DNA from: Aselliscus stoliczkanus | Taxonomy: Eukaryota; Chordata; Mammalia; Chiroptera; Hipposideridae | Direction: 5' to 3' | NCBI GenBank assembly: GCA_033961575.1 | Contig: CM066731.1 | Coordinates: 62,520,001 to 62,584,000, forward strand | Length of the DNA: 64,000 bases | In this document: positions 46,988-57,799 of the stretch, piece by piece | Layout of the letters: the number at the start of each line of letters is the position of its first letter | Position numbering within the stretch: the first letter of the stretch is position 1 | Program-made: the position numbers and the translations under genes | Notes under the pieces: model-generated | Seen by the model: only the letters and a program-made list of their open reading frames with translations | The model's database searches: none | What the model was told of the DNA's origin: nothing

Positions 46988-47444
46988 ATTTTTTTTGAAG
47001 ATTTTATTGGGAATTGGGGGAGGTGAACAACTTTGGAATACTGGGGAAAGGGAACAGACAAGTTGCTGTCCTTTTGTTCTTCAGTCTAGTTGTGGAGGAC
47101 ATCGCTTCACTGGCCCATGTTGGTATAATCATTGCGTTCTTCTCAGGTGAGGCAGATCGGTCACCGGCCTCTGGACGGCCGCTCACAGAGGCTCTTGGCA
47201 GCTCACATTGGCTGGCAGCCACTCACGCTGGCTGCCAGCCACTCACTGTAGCCTATGGCAGCCCATTGCAGCAGGGGCTGCAGCTACTCTGTCCTGGGGA
47301 ATCACAGCAGCCTAGCTCCAGGTGGAGCTGTTGTTCACCATCTTAGCTGTAGAGGGCAGTGTCACTGGCCTTCATATGTGGGATCCAAACCAGGGCCGCT
47401 GGCGTCCCGGCCAGCTCTTAACCAATGCACCACTCAGCTGGCCC
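46988..47444 (-). mobile_element. Long-form SINE
   Basis: Tail complement tttttgaagattttattggg and head complement actcagctggccc. A 20-bp target duplication gataaatatgtatttttaaa lies at 46968-46987 and 47445-47464, the longest seen here. Confidence 0.93.
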
Positions 47445-47519
47445 GATAAATATGTATTTTTAAATAAAGCAAAGGTGCAAAGGTATAAAAAGCCACAGAA
47501 ATGTCATCCATATTGAACA

Positions 47520-47870
47520 CGCATGGGCACTGTTGTATACTAAGTGCCAATTCATCTCATTCCTCTAACTGTTGCCATTTTTTTTATTAATGTAAATAAA
47601 ATTCAATCCAGTAGAAGAAAGAGTCACAACATCTTGAAAAGCTGTGTGTTCTGTATTCTTGTATGGCAAGGTGTACGTGCCTGGACGATGGAGAGAACAT
47701 AATACCATTTGCCTCCCGGGGCTGCCATAAGGACTTGCAGGGATGGGGCCTGCAGGGCTGGGGCAGCCTGGGACACAGAGTGCCCTTAGTCACTAGCTGC
47801 TGCAGCTGGCATCAGTGTCAATATTATTCTCATGACGACTGCTCTGGATCCTGTTACCATGTTGCATATC
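47520..47870. other. STAU2 intron, nothing recognised
   Basis: A moderately GC-rich stretch at 47660-47830 was checked for an exon. No dsRBD-like or other recognisable peptide with splice sites was found. Confidence 0.4.
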
Positions 47871-47884
47871 TTAAGAAGTTACTG

Positions 47885-48110
47885 TTAGGCAGTGTGGTGT
47901 GCAGAAAGAACACCACATTAGAGGTGACAGGAGTTCAGGTCGCTCCACATGATGGGTGAGTAAAAGTGAGCAAACGCTTTGAACAAGTTTCATTAAACCT
48001 TACCTGTAAAATGAGAGGTAACATCATCGACCTTACACAGTCACGGTGAGAATTATACTAAAGGTGATCATAAACAGGAGAGTATGTTGTAAACCATAAA
48101 AAAACAATAA
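47885..48110 (+). repeat. MIR SINE
   Basis: Sense MIR order: gcagtgtggtgtgcagaaag, cacattagaggtgacaggag, cattaaaccttacctgtaaa, atgagaggtaacatcatcga and cacggtgagaattatactaa. Confidence 0.6.
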
Positions 48111-48328
48111 ATATTGTAAGGTATTATTTGATGAACAAACACAGGTATACAAATGTCTAAAAAGCAAAACAGAATTATTATTCATTTATAGTCACATGTC
48201 CAACCCTGATTCTGGGACTGTGTATAATCCATCGGTTGAGATGCCTGCCCTATGGGAAAACGTTTATCTATAGTTACCATAATATTTATACAGTAAAACT
48301 GACTTAATGCTCACAAGCACATACTTAC

Positions 48329-48541
48329 TTTTACTATTGTCTTAGGGCGTTTTTTAAAAAATAGTTTTGGCTTTTCAACCACAGGAAGAGGTGGAAGTTT
48401 CTTGAGCTCCTGTAAGACAGTGGTTGCAGCACGCTTCTTGGAGAGCTTTTTGCTATTTCCCTCTCCTTCTGCAGAGAACTCTCCCACAGACACCCGAGTA
48501 ACAAAACTTTTCATATGTGGTGGTCCACTCTCCTTAATAAC
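48329..48541 (-). CDS. STAU2: STAU2 coding exon, body of dsRBD3 and basic linker
   Basis: This 213-nt exon is 71 codons, phase 0 at both ends. It begins [20 protein letters not shown], continues through [19 protein letters not shown] and [15 protein letters not shown], and ends [15 protein letters not shown]. The first part completes dsRBD3, the major RNA-binding domain of Staufen proteins, including the [10 protein letters not shown] lysine cluster that contacts the phosphate backbone. The terminal basic run lies in the linker between dsRBD3 and dsRBD4, the region described as carrying the nuclear localisation signal of Staufen-2. The acceptor is TATAG before GTTATT and the donor is AAA followed by GTAAGT. 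No stop or frameshift is present. Confidence 0.96.
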
Positions 48542-48559
48542 CTATAAGATATAAAAAAA

Positions 48560-49570
48560 AATATTAAAGAACATACAGGCACCTAAGATGTGTTCTTATA
48601 GCATGGATCTTATCTTTCTTAGTGTTCATATCATGATCAAAGTTGAAATTATTAAAAATTATGCCACAATGATTACTTTAATAAAGATTTCTTTAATAAA
48701 ACGATTATGAAAGTATTACATAGAGATGATTCATTTATGATACTTATGATGCTTAAAGAACTGAAATTGAAAGAACAGAAATCCAAATAAACACATTCAA
48801 TTCATTCTCAAAATTCTTTTTTACTAGTTTAAAATAGGCAGCTCTAATGGTGGTTGCCCTGTTTCTTAGGGAACAGAATATTAAGAATGTAAAACACAGG
48901 ACATTAGATTAGGTACATAGGCCATCAAGAATGATGATTTGAATATGCGTGTGTACATATCTGATTTTCTCCTCCGGAATGCATTACTGGAGGATGAGGG
49001 CTATGTCTTGTTGGAATTCCATAAGCCAGAAAGAATCCTACATAGGGAAGTCTCCCAAGAACAGCTGATGGGTGAAAAATAACTTCTTTCTGATGAAGAC
49101 CTCAAAGGTTGTTTTCTACAAAGGGATATTTATTCTCTGTGATGTGATCTTAAAAAGATAAGTAGATAAACCATCAAAGTACCTCGCTTTCTAGAGTAAT
49201 AGGTTATGAATCTGTCGACTATGAATGTTCCCAAACCCTGTGTGATGTGCTCTTTTAAACCAGGACAACTCTTCCAGGAAAGTTGCCCTCCAAAACCTGC
49301 TCAATACTTTAGTTTCCTTCAAAATTCTGACCTATAAAATATACCCCATTCAGTTAAAGAGTTTATTACTTAACATTATATGACAAGTTGGTCTTTTAAT
49401 ATCAGGTATCAATTAGGAAAAGAAAATTTAAAACACAATATCTCAATATTGCAACAATACTGGGGGAAAGTCATTTATGATAGGCCCAATAATGTAAGTT
49501 TACTCGTCGAAATACCACAACGATTTCTTTTAACCACTTGAATGGACATCTTCCTCAATTAAAAAAGAAT
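48560..49570. other. STAU2 intron, nothing recognised
   Basis: A/T-rich intron between the 213-nt exon and the multi-module SINE. Confidence 0.4.
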
Positions 49571-49576
49571 AGTATA

Positions 49577-50080
49577 GGGCCAGCCAAGTGGTTCAGTTGG
49601 TTAAGAGCTGGCTGAGAGTGCGTGCTCTGAGCAACAGGGCCGCCAGTTGATTCCCACGTGGGCCAGTGAATGCTGCGCCTGAGCTGAGCTGTTGCTGAGC
49701 TGCCAACAGGTGGCAGGATGGCTCAGCTGGTGTAACAACGAGATTGCCTGTTCAATGGTGGGCTACGCCCACCTGCAATTAAAAAGACTGAACTCAGCAC
49801 TTTGAGCTGAGCTGCCACCAGGATGGCTCAGTGGATAGGACATGCGCTCTTAACAAAAAGTCTGCTGGTTCAACTCCCACATGGGATGGTGGCTATGCCA
49901 CCTGCAACTAAGACTGAACACAGTACCTTGAGCTGAGAGGCCACGAGCTGCCGACGGGAAGCCAATGGCAACTGGCACCCTCCACAATGAAGACTGAAGA
50001 ACAACAACTTGGCTGGTCCCCTCCCCCAATTCCACAACACTGTTCCCCTCCCCCAATTCCCCAATAAAAAATCTAAAAAG
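49577..50080 (+). mobile_element. Multi-module SINE with three tRNA-like segments
   Basis: The element opens with a tRNA-like head (gggccagccaagtggttcag). It then has caggatggctcagctggtgt near 49715 and gatggctcagtggataggac near 49832, each followed by a B-box-like segment (ctgttcaatggtggg, ctggttcaactcccacatgg). It closes with the same 3' end as the long SINE (cacaatgaagactgaagaac, ttccccaataaa). Length about 500 bp. The flanking duplication is imperfect (gaatagtata, gaacactata). Confidence 0.85.
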
Positions 50081-50099
50081 AAAAACAAAGAACACTATA

Positions 50100-51130
50100 T
50101 ACTGTAGTGACTTAACAGAGAATACCAATTATCTAACCTGCTAGTGCTCACATTATATGGCTATGAACATCCAAGATTCTATAATACACGTTGATGCATC
50201 CAAGGGCTTCTAAGGTGAACAAAGCTGTTCCTGTTCATGGCAGCCTTTAAACGGCCCCATGTCCAGTACTGTCTGAGCACATGCAATTACTCTTGAGAGG
50301 TTCTCCATATTGCCCCATCATCTCCTGCTGTGTCTAATCAGCCCTCAGGCCCATTCTCGCCCTGCCTTCCCCACTTTGCGGTTTTTTAATCTGCAACAGG
50401 CTGAGACATCAGATAATGCAACTTGGTGGAATTGTGTCTGAGAAGAGACCAACCAGGTTCTCAGCTGACCAGTGGCTTAAATGTGGGCGCTTTCTAGTAG
50501 GTGAGCATCACACAATTTGAAGGAGGGTATATCATAGCTGTTTCAGCTTGTTTCTTGGGTTTTACCTGTTTTCTAGCTATTTGAGCTGCAAAATTAGTAA
50601 TCTCTTAATATAGAAGGTATTATAATAATTAAAAATTTTTTCTCCTTTAAGTTTCACATGTTTATATTTTGTGACATATTGATCTAGTTGCAAACTAGAT
50701 AGCTGCTTAATGACTTCTAACTAACATCAGTAAAATTTAAATATTTTGGCAAATTTAGAAGAAGCTGAATATTAATACGTATGTCACTAAATATTAATGT
50801 AACTATTTTCAATTTGATCCTATTAAAAACACCAAATCCTATAGAGTACTCCAAATTGTCTTATACTCAGAAAATAAATTTTATGATAAACATTGAAATA
50901 TATGCACAAATGGCTCAATACAGAAAAATCAAAGAGATTAGCAGGAATCCATGATATTATAATAAGTTCTGTTCTCCCCAGGGTCTATATCATTTCATGA
51001 TCGAAAGTATGAACCGAAAGAAGCACATTAACTCTTTCAGAATGCTAGTATACCTGTTAATTTTATTTATTTGTTTATTTAAATCACTGGGGAGTCGGGG
51101 AGGGGACGAGAAGTTCTCTACGGAGCACAT
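50100..51130. other. STAU2 intron, nothing recognised
   Basis: No exon or repeat identified. Confidence 0.4.
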
Positions 51131-51132
51131 AC

Positions 51133-51240
51133 CTCAAAACTGACGGGCATATTTCGCTTCAGAGCAATTTCAAACACTAAGCTGATCTCTGATTTATTTG
51201 CATCCTTGTCATCATCCATTTCTTTTCCTGATTCGCCATT
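51133..51240 (-). CDS. STAU2: STAU2 coding exon, linker and start of dsRBD3
   Basis: This 108-nt exon encodes exactly 36 codons in phase 0 at both ends. It begins NGESGKEMDDDKDANKSEIS and ends IALKRNMPVSFE. The first half is an acidic linker (EMDDDKD) between dsRBD2 and dsRBD3; the second half is the first helix of dsRBD3. The acceptor is TTTAG before AATGGC and the donor is GAG followed by GTATGT. Because its length is a multiple of three and both ends are phase 0, skipping it would keep the frame but would remove the first helix of dsRBD3. The codon for the residue after GK is GAA (Glu), where I recall Asp in human STAU2; this is a conservative difference. Confidence 0.95.
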
Positions 51241-51553
51241 CTAAATCACAAAAAATAGGGTGACATTGAATCCTCACTTTGTAACAAACTTCACATGTAT
51301 TCTACAATCAAGAGGGCCTATCTAAAATTAAAAAAGTCAGAAACAGAGTACCACAGACTGAGTCTTGTGGGTTCATACGGAACCACAGTAGCTGAGGACT
51401 TTACTGTGGGGCTCTTGTTATTTGGTTTTTAGTTTTTTTCCTCAAAGTAGAAAGATAAATGATGAGTGTGAAAACCTTGTATTCAGTCATACACTAATCT
51501 GAGTATCCTACATCCCCACATCTGGTTCTCTTAAGTAAATCTTTATTCTCCCC

Positions 51554-51554
<1 letters not shown>

Positions 51555-51608
<54 letters not shown>
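51555..51608. repeat. (CA)27 microsatellite
   Basis: Uninterrupted AC dinucleotides over 54 bp, likely length-variable. Confidence 0.97.
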
Positions 51609-51610
<2 letters not shown>

Positions 51611-51719
51611 TACCTCCACTGGTGTTATAACATGATATTTAATCTTCCATGAAAACTAAATTGTAGAAAAGAGCACAGGATGCAAACCCAGATTCCGGGG
51701 CTCTGTGTCTGGCACTGGC

Positions 51720-52090
51720 ACCAAATCACTTATTTGACACATACTTTTGGAGGGAGAGCCTCATATACGCTGAACATAGTGTAAGAATTAGAGATAAAGA
51801 GAGTATTTCTGCTGTCGAGGGGCTTATGATGTAGTGGGAAAACAGTTAAATGTCCTAATGAAAGTGTAGAAGGAGAAAAATACCTAAGTCTGCTGTGAAC
51901 CAAGATAAATCTCAAAGGAGGAGGAACAACAGGTTTGGGAAACAGGGTGTAGAGGTTGAACTGTACAGCTTGAAATAACTAAGTGGAGAACTCAATAAGA
52001 TGACTTATAAGACATGCCTGAGCTGGCGATACTATTTTGAGGTCAATAGAGAAGTAGCTGAAGCCACAAGAACGGGTGAAATTATTCAAG
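51720..52090 (-). mobile_element. L2 3' fragment
   Basis: Antisense L2 3' phrases: ctgctgtcgaggggcttatg, gtagtgggaaaacagttaaa and atacctaagtctgctgtgaa, all diverged. Confidence 0.45.
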
Positions 52091-52521
52091 AGTAGCCTCA
52101 CTATCATCATTTGTAAAAATTAAGCGGGACTAAAATATCCCTTAAAGATCTCCTCCACTTTAAATTTCTTGTTTCTAGATTAACACAACATAATCCTTGC
52201 TCAGTAAAGACAGCTAGCATTAAATGCAAGGTAAATGAATGTTGTTTCTCATCCTTGCTCACATTCCAAAATCCTCAGGTGCCTGGGAAGTGAACTCCAT
52301 GGGTGACTCTAAGTTCTCAAAGACAAGGTCATCCGAGCAGGAGCACAGGAGCCTAGTAAAGCAGACAGGTGGGCTGAGAAGCAAATTATAAGAGATCATG
52401 ACTCTTGTCTTCTTTCTTATGAGGAGAGATTATTTCTTTGATTTGTAAAAATGCGTTTATTTGCCTTTTCAGTAAGCTCACTGTCACCTATCAGAGATCT
52501 TCGCATGCAGCAGAGCCTCAC

Positions 52522-52681
52522 CTGAGGGGACTTTTCTGGAATAGGTTCGTTCTGCAGTGCCTGAAGGGCTTTCATTGCAGCATTGTGTCGAGCAGCTTGT
52601 CGAGTCTTTCCTTCCCCAAAAAATTCATTATTCCCTACGGTCAGCTGAACATAAAAAATCTTCGGCATTGGGCAGTGATAC
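52522..52681 (-). CDS. STAU2: STAU2 coding exon, dsRBD2 C-terminal part
   Basis: This 160-nt exon has one leading base and then 53 codons, so it starts inside a codon split with the previous exon (outside the window). It reads YHCPMPKIFYVQLTVGNNEF, continues through GEGKTRQAARHNAAMKALQAL and ends in EKSPQ. That is the beta-strand and final helix of Staufen dsRBD2; the KTRQAARHNAA stretch corresponds to the lysine-rich end of the fold that contacts the RNA backbone. The acceptor is TTAG followed by GTATCAC and the donor is CAG followed by GTGAGG. It joins the 108-nt exon at 51240 in phase 0. Identification as Staufen-2 is secure from the sequence. Start and end positions rest on splice consensus and frame continuity. 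Confidence 0.95.
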
Positions 52682-52699
52682 CTAAGATAAGAAAATACG

Positions 52700-53400
52700 A
52701 ATGTTAGTTCCATAAAATCACTCTGCAATCATGAATAAGATTTGTTTTCTTTAAAAGCGATATACTGTACTATACCCTCTTATTAACACTAATAAAGCTT
52801 TAACCTCGCAAATGTATAAAAGGACAAAATGTGAGTCCATCTGTCTATAGATGATAGAGTGTATAATGATCTTTGATCTCCATGAAAACCACATGATAGA
52901 AAACAACATTAAACACAATATAATAAAACTTATTTAATTCTATCACAAAAACTTCCTGAAAAGAAGTTTTCAGACACGTTTTGACAGAAGTGGCCAAACA
53001 ATCTGGCGCTGAAGGACAGGGAGCCAGAGGCTGGAGACGAGTGAGCCCACCTGCGTGACAACACACAGGTCACAGTGCCTTTAGCAGGAGAGAAATACGA
53101 TTAGCAATGGGAGGGGCAGAGAGATGGAGTTAATACTTCCAAGTAGTTAAGTACTTTGCAAAGTAAGAAGAGATTACATTCTACATAAGAAAAAATACGG
53201 AGTTTACGCCAATTCTTAGGTAGAAAGTATAATTTAGAAAATGTATTCAAGGTAAAATTTTTAGCAGGTTTGTGCTTAATGAGACTGAGGTAAAGAAGCA
53301 TGACTAGAAAGCTGCAATGATGCAGACATGAGGGAATAAAAGAAGAAAAAACAAACCCAGAAGAAATTAAGAAGAAAAAAATTAGGAGATACAATAAAAT
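52700..53400. other. STAU2 intron, nothing recognised
   Basis: Upstream of the 160-nt exon in the transcript. No repeat or further exon was found. Confidence 0.4.
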
Positions 53401-53509
53401 CCATTAATTCCACATTTAGGGAACACCGTCTATATGACAGGGGAACATGACAATAAACAAAACACACATTCTACTACACAGGATAGACAATAAATGAAAT
53501 ACATATGTA

Positions 53510-54560
53510 GAACATCTAGTATGTTAGAGACCCCTCCCTGTTAAAGTAATAGAGGGAAAGTTCAGAAGTGTCAGAGAGGTGGGTTTTAGACAGGACGGCC
53601 AGGGAGGGAGGCATCACTGAGAAGACTGCATCTGTGAAAGATCTTAGAGGGAAGAGAGCATGTGATCAAAGCAGAGAAAACACCAAGTGCAAAGGCCTGG
53701 GACAACAGCATGCTACCATGTTCATATAATTCAGAAGGTGCCCATGGGTTAGTTGAGGGAGTGAGGGAAGGGAAGCTAGGTGATGAGAAGAGGTGGCCCG
53801 AGTCCCCTAGGGCCTTCCTCAGAAATCACAGTAAGGATCTGACTTTAACCTGAGTGAAATGGCCAGTCCCCAAGAGGTTTTGAGCAGACAGGTGACATGA
53901 TCTGACTACTACGTTGAGAATAATGATGGCAGAATCCAGGACATCTATCAGGAGGCCACCGCAAAAACACAGGGGATGGGCAACAGCGGCCTGAACCAGA
54001 ATGGCAGCAGTGGGAGTGACAAGTGGTGGATTTTGGATGAATTTCACAAGAAGAGGGATAGGGTTTTCCCAAGAAATGGCGCTGGAATATGAGTGAGGAG
54101 TCAAGGGTTTCTAACCTGAGCACCTGGAAGATGGGGTGCCATACACTGAGCTGGTGAAAACTGCGGAAGAGGTGTGTTGGGTTAGATATGAGCAGCTCTG
54201 GCTGGAGAGGTTACATTATGAGGCCCATCAGATGTCCAAGTGCAGACATCAAATGGACAGTTGGATTTATGAGTCTGGACTCCAGGAAAGAGGTCTAATC
54301 AAATTTGGGAATCATTAATATATAGATGGAATTTAAAGCCACAAGACAATAATAAGAGCTCTGTGAGGGAGAGGGAGGAGGAAAACCAGCAGGAAAACAA
54401 GCATGGCGTCCTTCCTGAAGGCCAAGTGGGAAAAGGTGTATCATGAAGAAGCAAGGGTCAACTGTGTCAAATGCTACTCACACATCAAGTAAAACGATGG
54501 CTAAGAACCATGATCACTGAATTGGGCAATTTAGCAAAACAAATAGGATCCATCTTGATG
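53510..54560 (-). mobile_element. L2 LINE fragment, about 1 kb
   Basis: A long antisense L2 copy: gtgcaaaggcctgggacaac, caggtgacatgatctgacta, gtgacaagtggtggattttg, gagtcaagggtttctaacct, ccaagtgcagacatcaaatg and gtcaactgtgtcaaatgcta occur in the order of the reverse complement. The minus-strand reading passes through the C-terminal reverse-transcriptase region, with stops. Confidence 0.65.
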
Positions 54561-55074
54561 GAATGGTGGATTTATAATTGTAATGCTGAAAAATTAAGTT
54601 AAAAAAAAATCACTCCAGTGCTGAAAAACATCTGTTTCCAAGCAAATGGCAGTCCACCTGACATCCTACTAAATTTTAGATGATTATTGGACATCCAAGT
54701 AGCAATGGTCTATATTCAACCTGCGATACATTGGACAGAGCCCATCATATAAGAATTCACCACGCAGATGGGACTAATCAGGCAGTTTATTAAGGTGAGG
54801 GACTGGAAATATAGCTCCGTACTGAAGATGCAGATTCAGGAGGCAATAATTGAAACCATGCGCCTGGTAAATACCTGGAAAGGGGAAGTAAAGGAACCAA
54901 GAAAGAGAGCCTAAGGCTGGGGTCTGATTAGTGTCCATGATCAAAAGGCAGGGGAAATAATAGACGGCAGTGAAGGAGATGAAAGAGGGTCAGAGTCAGA
55001 AAAGAAATTACAACACAATGTCAGGGAGAGGGGCAATCAAAGGGAATGGAGAAATCCAAAGTATGGGGGGAAAA

Positions 55075-55143
55075 AGGAAGGAAGGAAGGAAGGAAGGAAG
55101 GAAGGAAGGAAGGAAGGAAGGAAGGAAGGAAGGAAGGAAGGAA
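55075..55143. repeat. (GGAA)n microsatellite
   Basis: About 17 uninterrupted GGAA units, all purine on the plus strand. Each unit is an ETS core site. Confidence 0.97.
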
Positions 55144-55149
55144 ACAGTT

Positions 55150-56010
55150 GCTGTTTTAAATACTTAAGAGTCAATTTTCTTGACACAGTTTTCTATTAAT
55201 TTAAGATAAAGTATTTTAAATGTGTTTTTATTATATGTCATATGTTCTCATTTTTATTGGCAAATATAAAAAAGTTAAAGAAAAGAATCACTTATAGTGA
55301 AAGACTACATACAAAGACTAAGAAGTATTAAAAAGCACCATCTTTTTTGCTGTTTGATTACGATAACTGTGTACTGAAGTACACAGTCTCCTATTAACCT
55401 ATTTTATTTTTGATCCCTTTAATGTAGAAATTTTGACTGACTAATATGAAGAATGCAGGTTAGCTTTACTTTGTATCCCAAAAGATTTCTTTTTCCCATC
55501 TCCGCAGACCCCGATGCCTGTCTTACACTGGTTCCACTACAAAACCTTCAAACCTGAAATCACAAATTGACTCCCGGGAGCGTCCATGGCCAGTTTTCAC
55601 CATAAAGCGAATGTTTACAATTAATTATACACTACTGAAAAGAGAGCCCACAACTGGAATGCTAACAGACCTTTAACTACAGTAGAGGAGCGGGCGCCTC
55701 TGTAATCGCTAAGGCCTGCTGACAATTACAAAACTCCTTTCGGTTTGCCACAGAGACAAACAAAATTTGTGTTCATTATAACTTTACTGGAATATGATGT
55801 CATAACACATAACCATACTGAAACAATCTGCTGATTTTCTAACCAAAATATTAATTGTACACTAAAGAGCCCTGGGGCCCTCTTCCTTTTTTGGCCATCA
55901 ACTATGGCTCCCCACTTGTGTATGTGAATGCACAGGGATCCATATGTATATATAAATCATACCACATAAATATCGGAGGGAAAATTAGGTTACGTTGTGT
56001 TCTGAAACAT
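55150..56010. other. STAU2 intron, nothing recognised
   Basis: No exon or repeat identified before the mariner-type MITE. Confidence 0.4.
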
Positions 56011-56014
56011 TCTA

Positions 56015-56095
56015 TTGGGTTGTTGGAAAAGTCATGACACATTTTTACAACGAAAAACATAGAAAAAATACATCATGACTTTTCCGACAACCCAA
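56015..56095. mobile_element. 81-bp mariner-type MITE
   Basis: The left end ttgggttgttggaaaagtca and the complement of the right end, ttgggttgtcggaaaagtca, differ at one base. TA dinucleotides at 56013-56014 and 56096-56097 are the target duplication. The internal sequence is only a short A/T-rich loop, so the copy is non-autonomous and nearly a perfect hairpin. Size and layout match MADE1-like mariner MITEs. Confidence 0.92.
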
Positions 56096-56109
56096 TAGCA
56101 CGAACAACA

Positions 56110-56595
56110 GGAAATGCTGAGGCCAGATGCCTGACTTGGCTCATTCCAATTTTACTCCATCCTCTCACTGAACAATGATCCTTAATAATCTACCCCCATG
56201 TAATTTGAATACCTTCTCTGTCACATCTCCTCATATCATGACAATTAAGATTAACCAGAGCACTCTTGCTAATGGCACCCAGATTCAATTATTGGGAGAC
56301 GGTGAGAATGTTTTGTGTGTTAGGTCGTGGTCTCTAAATACTTATTTCCTCTAGTAAAGAAACACTCCACATTGATTAACTTTAAAAAGGTTGCTATGTT
56401 TTATTTAATGGAATTCCTATTTCTATTTTTGTTTGTTTCAAGCATTAAGCTCCTTTTTGGTAAAGCCCTTGTAATAGGTGATATACGTATTTCTACAAAG
56501 TAGTACATATTCAGCTAATCTTACATTGCTCTTTTTGAATGATTTTTCTTCATTAGAATTTTGTGGTCAATGCTTAGATTCCCCATAGTGATTAC
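56110..56595. other. STAU2 intron, nothing recognised
   Basis: No exon or repeat identified. Confidence 0.4.
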
Positions 56596-56613
56596 TGTTA
56601 AAAGGTGACCCAG

Positions 56614-56762
56614 GGGGCCGGCCGAGTGGCTCAGTTGGTTAAGAGCTCGCTCAAGAGTGCGAGCTGAACTCTGAGCAACAGCAGTTCGATGCCCAGCCCG
56701 AGCTGAGCTGCCCCTGAGCTGCCAACAGGTGGCAGGATGGCTCAGCTGAAAAAAAAAAAAAA
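56614..56762 (+). mobile_element. Related SINE, GAGCTG-type
   Basis: Head ggggccggccgagtggctca, then tcaagagtgcgagctgaact, ending caggatggctcagctg plus A-tail. Target duplication aaaaggtgacccag at 56600-56613 and 56763-56776. Same subfamily as 28564-28705 and the first module of 49577. Confidence 0.92.
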
Positions 56763-56789
56763 AAAAGGTGACCCAGAAAAACCTTGCAA

Positions 56790-56935
56790 AGCACGTGTAA
56801 TGCTACTTTCATCAGAATCTTTAGTGCTTGTTAAAAATGCAGATTCCTGGTCTCTAAGCCTGATTTGCTGAGTCAGTCAGTTCCTGGGATGGAGGAGACT
56901 TTTCCCTCCAATTTCCATGGGGAGTCTACAAGGTG
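56790..56935 (+). mobile_element. MER5-type DNA transposon remnant
   Basis: atcagaatctttagtgcttg, aaaaatgcagattcctggtc and tgctgagtcagtcagttcct follow the MER5A/hAT pattern. Confidence 0.6.
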
Positions 56936-57054
56936 AGTCCAAGAGCCCCGATCCGTAACAGCACCGCAGCCCACATTACAGCTTATGGAACTTGATGACT
57001 CAAATCCCATGAAGGACCACTTACAGCCCCTCCTTACAGCACCGCGAGTAGGGT

Positions 57055-57165
57055 TCTACTAGCTCCTTCTCATGGAATCCTCACAGCAGCCTGTGAGACA
57101 GATGTCCCCACGGTCACCTTAAGAGGCAACCAATTTCCCCTTGCTGCAAGTCAAACTAAAGTCTG
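57055..57165 (-). repeat. Possible MIR fragment
   Basis: ggaatcctcacagcagcctg and gtgagacagatgtccccacg resemble antisense MIR. Confidence 0.4.
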
Positions 57166-57683
57166 CCTAACTTTAGAGCTCAGAAAACTCTTAAGGAGTT
57201 TCCTGAAAAATCTGCTTTATCTTCTTCTATTTTTGTTCATATTTGTGTATTAAATTGGCTACATGTATGTCCTTGGCAGACCAGGGAACCTAATGTATGA
57301 GTACTTTCTAAACCTAAGGCCCACTAACAGACTTCAGAGGTATTTTACTGAATAGCTGCTGAAACAAACAGAACTCCATGATAAAACCCTATGTTTTCAC
57401 AGCATGTCAAGCCAAGCAGGGTCAAAACTAGACCCAACTGAGTGACCTACCAAGAGTGAAAGTGAGAATAATGGGCATCATGTGTACACGGCCTAACGTT
57501 CTAAATATGATAAAGGCTGCTTGTAAGCCCTTTTCTCCCCATACCCTTTGGCCCTCTGTCTTCCAGAAGTCTTACAAAAAATAAACAAAGTTTCAAATAA
57601 AACAAAATAAAAGTTTCCTTTTCTTTGGATCCCAAAAAGCCCTTAGATTCGGCCTATTTTCAATATATCAAAAGTCGATACAA

Positions 57684-57799
57684 GGGCCGGCCAAGTGGCA
57701 TGGTGGTTGGGCGCTGGCTTGGGAGGCTGGCGGCCCCTGTTTGGGTCCCACATGTGAGGGCCGGTGACACTGCCCTCAAAAAAAAAAAAAAAAAAAAAA
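57684..57799 (+). mobile_element. Short-form SINE
   Basis: Head gggccggccaagtggcatgg, stem-loop gctggcttgggaggctggc, B-box-like gtttgggtccc, end gacactgccctc with about 22 A. The short flank atacaag is on both sides. Confidence 0.9.

Noticed and set aside
47660..47960. Possible extra STAU2 exon in GC-rich intron
   Set aside because: No dsRBD-like peptide, and exons on each side already join in frame.
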